A stretch of 64,000 nt of DNA, taken from positions 1-64,000 of the forward strand of contig JAFGQN010000244.1 in the NCBI GenBank assembly GCA_016935665.1, written 5' to 3'. Positions within the stretch are counted from its first letter, which is position 1; every line of letters starts with the position of its first letter. The stretch comes from Deltaproteobacteria bacterium (lineage in GTDB: Bacteria; Myxococcota_A; Polyangia; JAAYKL01). Shown piece by piece: positions 41,381-49,480 of this stretch. The notes below the pieces were generated by a model. It made no database searches, was not told where the DNA came from, and was given only the letters and a program-made list of their open reading frames with translations. A program made the translations under genes and the position numbers.

Positions 41381-41660
41381 TATTTCCTGTAAATTGGCAG
41401 GAAGGCTTATCCGATCTCCTTTCTTGAGATCAAGCCACCATGCCATCTCTTTCCTTCTGATTCAAATACTTGGCAGCGCAACTGATTGGCATTGCAATTA
41501 AAGGACAATGTGATTCTTTGGAGTTCAAATCCGGAAGCGAGAAAAAGTGTTATCGCAAAGTTCATTTTTGATACTTTTTTTGAGGGGGCGGGTTCTCATT
41601 TCGTGAGGGTGGGGTGTGTTTGGGTAAAACGGCTTTTATAGAAGAAATGGAGCGATTCCC

Positions 41661-42953
41661 ATGCAAAAAAAAACAGGATTTATAACCGTATCTGGTTTGG
41701 CGATGCTGATGCTGGCAGGGTGCAGCAGCTCAGATGGAGCCCCCCGGGAGAAATTTGAAGTTCTGGAAAGCGTTCTTCCACGCATTACAGCACCGGATGT
41801 GGCAGCTTCGGATGTTGACCAGTGTGTCAGCGGAAACAACGGATTCGCCATGGATTTGTATGGTCAGCTCGCCACGCAGACCGACGGGAATCTGTTTTAT
41901 TCGCCCTACAGTATTTCTGTGGCCCTTTCCATGGTGTACGGAGGCGCCCGGGGAAATACCGCTACTCAAATGAAATCGGCACTGCACTTCGATTTGTCGA
42001 AACCGCTGCTTTTCGAGACCTTCAACGCCCTGGATTTGGCCCTGACAAGCCGGGGAGCCAACGCGCAGGGGAAAGACGGCAAACCGTTTGAACTGCATAT
42101 AGTAAACGATACGTGGGGACAGACCGGTTATGGGTTCCTGGACGACTATCTGAATCTGTTATCACAGTTTTATGGCGCCAACCTCAAAACACTGAATTTT
42201 GATTCAGCGCCAAAAGAGGCCCGCAGTGCAATCAACAGTTACATCGCCAATGAAACCGCAAAGCGGATTACCGAACTGCTGCCTAACGGAAGCATCTCAT
42301 CTCTCACCCGTTTGGTACTAACCAATGCCATCTACTTCAATGCCGCCTGGGCCGTGGAATTTGACACAGCGCAAACCCGGCCCATGCCATTTACATCACT
42401 GGATGGGGGCAACAACGACGTCCCGATGATGCATCAAACCGAGTCCATGGGGTACATGGCGGGCGAGAAGTTTGATGCGGTAGGGTTGAACTACGACGGG
42501 AACGAAATTTCCATGGTGCTGGTACTTCCCGATGAAAATGCTTTTAACACGGTGGAAAGCAGTCTTACTGCAGAGATGATACACTCCATTTTTACGAAGT
42601 TGGTGGAGACAACTGTTCACTTGAGTTTGCCGTCGTTCACATCCAAAACGGACTTTTCGCTGAAAGATACACTGATTGCACTGGGAGTGACAGACGCCTT
42701 CAGTGACAGTGCGGATTTTTCGGGGATCGACGGATCCCGAACGCTGATGATTTATAACGTGTATCACAGTACGTTTGTAGAGGTGGACGAGAGTGGCACA
42801 GAGGCGGCCGCCGCCACCGCCGTTGTGATGAATGACAGGGGAGCAGTTGATGAGGATGCTGTTGAGATGAATTTTAACCGACCATTCATTTATTTCATTC
42901 GAGACAACCAGACCAACACTATTCTTTTTGCCGGCCGCGTTACGAAACTGTAG
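41661..42953 (+). CDS. Serpin family lipoprotein
   Basis: Lipobox 'MLMLAGCSS'; 'NLFYSPYSISVALSMVYGGARGNTATQM', 'LVLTNAIYFNAAWAVEF', reactive-loop hinge 'DESGTEAAAATAVVM', 'FNRPFIYFIRDNQTNTILFAGRV'. Confidence 0.97.
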   Translation: MQKKTGFITVSGLAMLMLAGCSSSDGAPREKFEVLESVLPRITAPDVAASDVDQCVSGNNGFAMDLYGQLATQTDGNLFYSPYSISVALSMVYGGARGNTATQMKSALHFDLSKPLLFETFNALDLALTSRGANAQGKDGKPFELHIVNDTWGQTGYGFLDDYLNLLSQFYGANLKTLNFDSAPKEARSAINSYIANETAKRITELLPNGSISSLTRLVLTNAIYFNAAWAVEFDTAQTRPMPFTSLDGGNNDVPMMHQTESMGYMAGEKFDAVGLNYDGNEISMVLVLPDENAFNTVESSLTAEMIHSIFTKLVETTVHLSLPSFTSKTDFSLKDTLIALGVTDAFSDSADFSGIDGSRTLMIYNVYHSTFVEVDESGTEAAAATAVVMNDRGAVDEDAVEMNFNRPFIYFIRDNQTNTILFAGRVTKL

Positions 42954-43299
42954 ATGGGATTGGGACTCAATTAAAATAAAGCACGACACACAAGGTTTTA
43001 TCCCGAAAGTCGCGCTTCCCAAACTTTATTCGTTTTGTCATCAACGTAGCTGGAGACCAGACTATTCGAGGAATAGTCGGACAATCAGGGAACAGCCGCC
43101 AATAAGTGCAGAGCAACGTCCATTGCAGCGGATACGGTCCCCCGAGCACCTTTCAAAATTCACGTATAAAAACGCTACTGACTATTACTTCTACAACGAG
43201 TTTGCAGACCTCCCTGGAACGGGTATCCACGAGTGTGACAGGCCGAGACTGTTGATGCGGCCCATGAACAGTTAGGTAGTCAAGTGAGATTAGATCGGT

Positions 43300-43333
43300 A
43301 AGAATTTAAAACGAATGAGCGTTTTGTATTCTT
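43300..43333. repeat. Imperfect 14-bp inverted repeat at the 3' end of rpoZ
   Basis: AAGAATTTAAAACG-AATGAG-CGTTTTGTATTCTT (12/14 pairs); flanked by direct repeats ATCGGTA at 43294-43300 and 43338-43344. Confidence 0.6.
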
Positions 43334-43577
43334 AAAAATCGGTAACACTGGCGGGAAGGGTTTCTACCATTTGCTCTTCCATCTCGGCAACATCCTGTTC
43401 CACGATGACTGTGCCTTTGGCGATTTCCCTAAGCGCTGTTACTGCTTCGCGGTTTTTGCTCTTTACAGTCTTCTCAGTGCCTTTCAGCAGCTGACGTGTC
43501 CGTTTTGATGCCACGGATACCAGTGCGAAACGACTGGGTACTTTTTCCAAACAATCTTCAACTGTAACTCTTGCCAT
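43332..43577 (-). CDS. rpoZ: DNA-directed RNA polymerase omega subunit
   Basis: 'MARVTVEDCLEKVPSRFALVSVASKRTRQLLKG...NREAVTALREIAKGTV'. Confidence 0.93.
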   Translation of the reverse strand: MARVTVEDCLEKVPSRFALVSVASKRTRQLLKGTEKTVKSKNREAVTALREIAKGTVIVEQDVAEMEEQMVETLPASVTDF

Positions 43578-43930
43578 AATGTGTCCTCCGTTGCCAAAAA
43601 GCTAAGGGAACATACGGCAAAACGTTTTCAGATTCAAGAAAAGGATGGAAAATGACATAAGAAAATCCAGAAACACTGAACATTTGCATGAAAAAAGCGA
43701 GGGAATGCAGATTGGTTCGGCTTGTGTTATTACTGTAAGTATTCGATTTTATGCAATAAAATAACACGAAGATGTGGAATGGCACTAATGTTACCGTGAA
43801 CGATTTTTTTAAGGTTTCCGATATCTTCACAGAGGGGTAACGGAAAAAAAATCCAGAGGAATTGGCCATTCCCGTAACATCCCGAAAACGTGTCGGTTGT
43901 GTATCGGTGGGGGTATTGCAAAAAGTGAAT

Positions 43931-43970
43931 CTGTCACACTCTTTTCGTTGTTTTGGCACACATTCGTCAC
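43931..43970 (+). promoter_or_regulatory. Pho-box-like array (11-bp phase) upstream of the Ser/Thr kinase
   Basis: CTGTCAC-actc-TTTTCGT-tgtt-TTGGCAC-acat-TCGTCAC: four 7-mers with exact 4-nt spacers. Confidence 0.45.
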
Positions 43971-44051
43971 GAAATGCACCGAATATCTGGCGCCGTGAAA
44001 ACAATTCAAATGGATACTGCCCAAATAGGGTGAGCAGGAAAGGGGGAATCG

Positions 44052-47033
44052 ATGAACTCCATCGATGAAAGGGTCACTGCCGCCACTCAGGATTTGATGA
44101 TACCAGCAACGGTATTGGAAACGTCTAAAGACACGGAACAGTTTTACCTGGGGAGTCGGTTGCAGACCCTCGGGGTTATCGGGAACGGGGGAATGGGTAC
44201 GGTGCTCAAAGTGTTTCACCGGGAACTCAAGGTGAACCGCGCCGTCAAGCTTATCGATGCGGAGGTGCTGCATCGGTCGCATCAGGTATTTGAGCGGTTC
44301 AGGCAGGAAGCCCTCATCGCCTCGGAGATTTCTCACCCGAATATAATAAAAGTGTATGATCTTGATAGAACGCCGGCCGGGTGTCCGTTTATGCTGATGG
44401 AGCTTTTGGAAGGGATGAATCTGGAATCGCTGATTTCGCAGAATGCGCCCCTTTCATTGTCGGCGGTAATTCGCCTGCTGGCAGGACCGGCGGATGCGCT
44501 GGATGCCGTTCATCGCAAAGGAGTGGTGCATCGGGATTTGAAACCGGCCAATCTGTTTTTGACCCACAGTGGCACAGTGAAGGTTCTTGATTTTGGCATA
44601 TCGGGCTTCATTTTCGGACCAAAGGATGCGCGCATTACCCGGGACGGAGAGGTGGTTGGTACGCCGCTCTATATGGCGCCGGAGCAGTTGACCGGCAATA
44701 GGCTGGATGGCCGGGCAGATGTTTACGCCCTGGGGGTGATTGCGTATGAGTTACTTACGGGAAAAACGATTTTTAAGTACAAAACGATACCCCAACTCAC
44801 CACGGCCATTATGAACGATACACCATTGGCGCCGTCCGTGTTGAATCGGACGCTGGCGGCGCACGTGGACGGCGTGATAGCCAGGGCGCTCGAAAAGGAA
44901 GCGGTCGGTCGATATGATACTGCACTGGATTTTGTTCGCGCGCTGGCGGGCCATGAATACACACATTTAATATCCAGCGTGATTCGTAAAGAGTTGTTGT
45001 GCGCCATTGACTCGTCTGAGTTTCACTGTCTGGAGTTGCAAAGCCATACAGTGAAATCAAGTAATGACACCTGCTTCTCGCAGAATGATGAACAACCAGT
45101 TGATGCACCTGATGCAAATACCGACGCAGAACAATTTGTGCCAAATGTGAGAAAAAAATCGAACTGTTCGAAGGCAAATTCAAAAAAGCGTAAATGGCGG
45201 TTTGTCGTCTGGTGGATTCTGTTGGGTGGACTGGCTGCCGTTCCTGGTATGCGGCTTCTTCTACCGACAACGGCATCCGCGCCTCACGTCACAATGACCA
45301 TCGATTCTGTGGAACTGGTTGGGATTAAAGACGATATGACATGGTGTACGCGAGCCATACGCCAGTTGCTGGGTGCGTATCTTTCACTGGATCCCAATAT
45401 TGAATTGATTGATCACAAAGGCGTCATCAGCAAACAACAGTCCGATGACTTGCATTTGCGTCTCACTGTGCATGCGACTTACGACACCCAATGGCGGTTT
45501 GCCATGAGTGTGCAAAATGACGCCAATGAGACGATTTTTTCCAAATTGGCCAATACTGCGGGGTTCGAAGATGCCATCGATGAACTCACGCTGGATTTAT
45601 ATCAGTTCGTGGGATTCGAGCTTATGGCGCCAGACTCGGAAGCAGGGGGAACGGACCAAAGCGCCTCCGCATCCATTGAAAAACGTCGGCAGAAGGAACT
45701 GACAACCATGGCACTGAAGGCGCTTATCTCGGAGGGATTGTTGCCGCGGGTTGGCAGTGTGACCGCTCTTATGCCGCCTTCTGCACAGCGGAGATTCTTT
45801 GATGCCTTCCATGCATATTTGCAATGCGTCATTGGTGAGTCGGCAAAAGAGTGTATGGAACAGCAACCGTTTCCACCGGTTGCTCATACAGGCAATGAAA
45901 CTGTTGATGCACTGTGGAAATTGTTTTCATCGGCAAACAAAACGACCACATGCGACGCAATTCGCCGGGGACCAGCAGGCGTTCGAGAACTGGCGCCGGT
46001 GTTGCCTGACTACTTTGCGTGCGAGACGTCCATGGACAAAATATGTGGCAATACAGATACGTTCTGGCGCAGATACGGATGTGCAATTGCTTCAGCAAAA
46101 GGGGACAGCGCCAGTACAGCGTTGAATTATATATATTCTGGGTTAAAGATGGATGCGGCCAACAAATTTTATGCGGGTATCGCCGTATTGCCGCAGACTG
46201 GACTGGCCAGTGAAAACGGAAACAGCTGGTTTCAGCGATTGGTCTGGCGAAATGGCGAAAACGAAAAATCGGTTGCCGCGTTGCATTTTTCAATGGAAAT
46301 GGCGAGACGACACGGTGAAATCGCGTTGATCTGGGCCAGACGGTCTTATGGGGCCGCATTGAAGACTGCGTTGGCGCTGGAAACGGCGGGCTGGTTGACT
46401 GAAGGAATGGTGCAGCATTTGCAGTTGTATTTGCAAATGTTATCCGACGGGAAGGGAACACCTGCGACACAACTTGAGCAGTTACGGCACTCGCTTTATC
46501 CAATCATATTATTCAAGGAAGAGTCGCTCGCGAATAAGTGGTTGAAAATCGTTGAGGAAAGTGAAAACGAAAACGAACAACTCACCGAAGCTTTAAGGTT
46601 GATCGCTTATGTTCTCGACAAAACCAGGGGAAGAACGTGTCGTCCATCCGCTTTTAAGACCTTTTCAAATGAAGCGGATTATCTTTGTGGGCGTCTGGAC
46701 CGCATCATTCGAAAATGTCCTGTCACAGTGGAAACGGCGCAGTCCAGCGCGTGGAACACATTTATAAGTGCAGATGCCAACCTTGAAAAAGGAAACGTAA
46801 ATGAAGCGAGAGCGCTTTTTAATAAACTTGAATCAGATGCGATTTTTCGAGTGAATTATCCGTTGATTTCAATTTCTGCATTAAAGCGTCTGGGAGATGT
46901 CGCTGTTGAAATGAAGCGCTTTGACGACGCTGCGACCTGGTATCGCCAGTATCTGTCCGTGTGGGGCGCTCTGGATTTACCCGTACGTGACTACATGGAG
47001 GCATCGCGTTATCTCAGCGGTCAACGAATGTGA
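44052..47033 (+). CDS. Transmembrane Ser/Thr protein kinase (Hanks type) with C-terminal helical sensor-like region
   Basis: 'GVIGNGGMGTVLKVFHRELKVNRAVKLI', 'VVHRDLKPANLFL', 'VLDFGISGF', 'GTPLYMAPEQLTG'; TM 'WWILLGGLAAVPGMRLLL'; about 590 aa C-terminal part. Confidence 0.95.
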   Translation: MNSIDERVTAATQDLMIPATVLETSKDTEQFYLGSRLQTLGVIGNGGMGTVLKVFHRELKVNRAVKLIDAEVLHRSHQVFERFRQEALIASEISHPNIIKVYDLDRTPAGCPFMLMELLEGMNLESLISQNAPLSLSAVIRLLAGPADALDAVHRKGVVHRDLKPANLFLTHSGTVKVLDFGISGFIFGPKDARITRDGEVVGTPLYMAPEQLTGNRLDGRADVYALGVIAYELLTGKTIFKYKTIPQLTTAIMNDTPLAPSVLNRTLAAHVDGVIARALEKEAVGRYDTALDFVRALAGHEYTHLISSVIRKELLCAIDSSEFHCLELQSHTVKSSNDTCFSQNDEQPVDAPDANTDAEQFVPNVRKKSNCSKANSKKRKWRFVVWWILLGGLAAVPGMRLLLPTTASAPHVTMTIDSVELVGIKDDMTWCTRAIRQLLGAYLSLDPNIELIDHKGVISKQQSDDLHLRLTVHATYDTQWRFAMSVQNDANETIFSKLANTAGFEDAIDELTLDLYQFVGFELMAPDSEAGGTDQSASASIEKRRQKELTTMALKALISEGLLPRVGSVTALMPPSAQRRFFDAFHAYLQCVIGESAKECMEQQPFPPVAHTGNETVDALWKLFSSANKTTTCDAIRRGPAGVRELAPVLPDYFACETSMDKICGNTDTFWRRYGCAIASAKGDSASTALNYIYSGLKMDAANKFYAGIAVLPQTGLASENGNSWFQRLVWRNGENEKSVAALHFSMEMARRHGEIALIWARRSYGAALKTALALETAGWLTEGMVQHLQLYLQMLSDGKGTPATQLEQLRHSLYPIILFKEESLANKWLKIVEESENENEQLTEALRLIAYVLDKTRGRTCRPSAFKTFSNEADYLCGRLDRIIRKCPVTVETAQSSAWNTFISADANLEKGNVNEARALFNKLESDAIFRVNYPLISISALKRLGDVAVEMKRFDDAATWYRQYLSVWGALDLPVRDYMEASRYLSGQRM

Positions 47034-47039
47034 CAGAAT

Positions 47040-47090
47040 TGTTCACACGGTTCTCACACAGTTGTCACGCGGTTGGTGCGAGACTGTCGT
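47040..47090 (+). promoter_or_regulatory. Pho-box-like array of five 11-bp-phased half-sites upstream of the response regulator
   Basis: TGTTCAC-acgg-TTCTCAC-acag-TTGTCAC-gcgg-TTGGTGC-gaga-CTGTCGT, then 8 nt to TATAGA (47099-47104), a possible -10. Confidence 0.6.
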
Positions 47091-47137
47091 GTGAAGTTTA
47101 TAGAACTGTGGAACAATCATTTCCAGGGAGTGTGCAT

Positions 47138-47890
47138 ATGACAACTAAAATACTGGTTGTTGATTCGGATGAATCAATTGTGGACAAAATTTCGGCGTTG
47201 TTTAATGGCGCCGGCTATACGTGTACGGGTGCGCATTCAGGTGCTGAATGCGTACGGCGAATTCAGAATACGCGGTTTGATTTGATTATTATGGAGTTGG
47301 AGTTGCCGGACATGCCGGGAACGGAGTTATGCAGAACACTCAAATATAATGGCGCTACAGCCAGTACACCGTTGATGTTTTTATCCCGCATGGGTGCGGA
47401 AATGGATCGTGTTGTCGGACTCTCGTTGGGGGCCACGGATTACGTGGTCAAACCGTTTAGCAGCAGGGAATTGGTGTTGCGCGTGCGCGCTATTCTGCGA
47501 AGGACTGCCCAAAGAAAAACGCAGTCTGTTTTGACCAATGGCGTGATAACACTGGACCCCCGCAGCCACCAGGCCACTTTGGATTCGGAAACGCTGACGT
47601 TGACGCGAATTGAATTCAGATTGCTGGCGTCACTGGTGGGAGCGGGCGGACATGTGCTGAAACGGGAACAGATTATTGAACTGGTATGGGGAGAGAATGC
47701 CCATGTGCTGGATAGAACAGTGGATGCGCATATTCGAACGCTGCGCAAAAAGATGGGCGTTGCCAAAGATGAACTGGAAACGGTTCAGGGGGTTGGTTAT
47801 CGAATCCGTCAACATAGAGATGTCCATTGTGAAAACACCGCTTCGAAGAATTCAGATGTCGGTTACACAACTGTAAATGATATGTTCTGA
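47138..47890 (+). CDS. OmpR/PhoB-family response regulator with non-canonical receiver (Glu at phospho-acceptor position)
   Basis: RBS CAGGGAG; 'MTTKILVVDSDESIV', 'FDLIIMELELPDMPG', 'LSLGATDYVVKPFSSREL', C-terminal 'EFRLLASLVGAGGHVLKREQIIELVWG...DRTVDAHIRTLRKKMG...VQGVGYRI'. Confidence 0.95.
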   Translation: MTTKILVVDSDESIVDKISALFNGAGYTCTGAHSGAECVRRIQNTRFDLIIMELELPDMPGTELCRTLKYNGATASTPLMFLSRMGAEMDRVVGLSLGATDYVVKPFSSRELVLRVRAILRRTAQRKTQSVLTNGVITLDPRSHQATLDSETLTLTRIEFRLLASLVGAGGHVLKREQIIELVWGENAHVLDRTVDAHIRTLRKKMGVAKDELETVQGVGYRIRQHRDVHCENTASKNSDVGYTTVNDMF

Positions 47891-47892
47891 AG

Positions 47893-47932
47893 TTGTCATA
47901 CAAGCTTCATTCAACTGTCAAAGAACTCGCCT
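47893..47932 (+). promoter_or_regulatory. Pho-box-like array of four 11-bp-phased half-sites upstream of the beta-helix lipoprotein
   Basis: TTGTCAT-acaa-GCTTCAT-tcaa-CTGTCAA-agaa-CTCGCCT; an inverted ATGACAG (exact reverse complement of CTGTCAT) follows at 47945-47951. Confidence 0.6.
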
Positions 47933-48001
47933 ACCTTCCTCCCCATGACAGTTGAACAACAACCTTGCCTATTAAGGTTTTATCCAGGGAGGATACTGAA
48001 G

Positions 48002-49387
48002 ATGTCAAAATTTACATGGAAATTAGTGGTGCTCTTTTGTCTGATGCTGATGGTCGTTTTGCTGGTTGGCGGATGCGAAGAAGACGACGATAAACCAGGT
48101 GAAAACAGGAAAACAGACAGTGACAAAATTACAGCAACAGACAGTGACACCATAGACACTGCCAGCGATACCGCAACAACAACGCCTATGGCGGAATGTC
48201 ACGGGGAGATGAACACCGCCAAAACAATGTGCATTGTCAGTGGTGTTCTTACCGGTGCAACGCACCATTGGACGAAGGCCTACACGTATGTGTTGCGCGG
48301 CGGCGTTTTTGTGGGTGATGATGTGAATGAGACTGTGTTGACAATTGATCCGGGTGTGACTGTTTTGGGAGAAGTATCCACCAAGGGTATGCTTGTTGTG
48401 ACAAGGGGGTCCAAAATTATGGCCGCCGGAACGGTAACCGAGCCAATTGTATTTACGTCCTCGAATCCTGTTGGTTCGAGAGCCCGTGGCGACTGGGGAG
48501 GCTTAATTATAAATGGACGCGCTACCATTAATGGTTGTGACACGCCTCCTTGTGAAGCCAGTGGCGAAGGGGGAACAGGTTGGTATGGTGGAACCAATGA
48601 TGACGACAACAGTGGTATACTGCAGTATGTACGCGTTGAGTTTGCTGGTCGTCTCATTAGTGAAGACAATGAACTCAATGGCATCGCTTTTCAGGGCGTT
48701 GGCCGTGGTACAGTTGTTGACAATGTGCAGGTACACATGAATGCAGACGATGGAGTTGAATTTTTTGGCGGCACAGTTAGTGTAAAACATGTTTACCTGA
48801 CCGGCATTGGTGATGATTGTCTGGACTGGACCGATGGCTGGAGAGGATACGCACAATACATTCTGGCAGTACAGTCGCCGGATGCGGGCGACCAGGGCAT
48901 TGAAGCGGACAACAACGCTGAAAATAACGCACTTACACCAATTGCAAATCCAATCCTTTCCAATGTGACTCTGTTGGGTTCCGGTGGTGAAAACTCTGAT
49001 ATTGGCATGCTTCTGCGAGAGGGCACCAAAGCGACTATTCACAACACAATCGTAGCCAATTTTGCCGATGGTTGCATCGACATGGACGGTGATACGATTA
49101 CACATGCCGCTAACGGTGAAGTGATAATCAATAACTCCATTGTAAATTGTACGGTGAATTTTATGGAGGGTGGGGATGAAGTTCCTGCCACAGTGGTGTC
49201 AGACACGTGGAATGCAGGCACAGGCAATCAAATTGGAAACGCGCTTGCGGGTATCTATTCGACAGGCATTGCCATCGGTACGGGTGCAGCACCCGCCAAT
49301 GCATTTTTTGACCAGGTGAATTACGTGGGGGCCGTCACGCAGGAGGCGGACTGGACCGCTGGCTGGACCACCACCGCACCAAATTGA
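48002..49387 (+). CDS. Parallel beta-helix-type surface lipoprotein
   Basis: Start MSKFTWKLVV; lipobox 'LLVGGC'; 'YVLRGGVFVGDDVNETVLTIDPGVTVLGE...LVVTRGSKIMAAGTVTEPIVFTS', 'GDWGGLIINGRATI', 'NDDDNSGILQYVRVEFAG', 'DDGVEFFGGTVSVKHV'. Confidence 0.85.
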   Translation: MSKFTWKLVVLFCLMLMVVLLVGGCEEDDDKPGENRKTDSDKITATDSDTIDTASDTATTTPMAECHGEMNTAKTMCIVSGVLTGATHHWTKAYTYVLRGGVFVGDDVNETVLTIDPGVTVLGEVSTKGMLVVTRGSKIMAAGTVTEPIVFTSSNPVGSRARGDWGGLIINGRATINGCDTPPCEASGEGGTGWYGGTNDDDNSGILQYVRVEFAGRLISEDNELNGIAFQGVGRGTVVDNVQVHMNADDGVEFFGGTVSVKHVYLTGIGDDCLDWTDGWRGYAQYILAVQSPDAGDQGIEADNNAENNALTPIANPILSNVTLLGSGGENSDIGMLLREGTKATIHNTIVANFADGCIDMDGDTITHAANGEVIINNSIVNCTVNFMEGGDEVPATVVSDTWNAGTGNQIGNALAGIYSTGIAIGTGAAPANAFFDQVNYVGAVTQEADWTAGWTTTAPN

Positions 49388-49409
49388 CGATAAGGGAATT
49401 TCCCGTTTC

Positions 49410-49439
49410 GAAGAGCGGTGTCTAAGGATGCCGCTCTTC
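49410..49439 (+). terminator. Hairpin between beta-helix gene and DUF3450 gene (terminator or attenuator)
   Basis: GAAGAGCGG-tgtctaaggatg-CCGCTCTTC (9 perfect pairs) followed by ATTTATATGATTTAT. Confidence 0.5.
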
Positions 49440-49480
49440 ATTTATATGATTTATCCTGTAACAAACATGGTGAGTTGGAC

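Noticed and set aside
41407-41565. 53-codon minus-strand ORF (MNFAITLFLASGFELQRITLSFNCNANQLRCQVFESEGKRWHGGLISRKEIG)
   Set aside because: Possible small gene next to the IS4 relic, but no recognisable family and weak translation signals.
43060-43078. Palindrome GACTATTC-GAG-GAATAGTC
   Set aside because: Short stem, no T-run, not at an operator-like position of a clear promoter; likely chance or decayed repeat.
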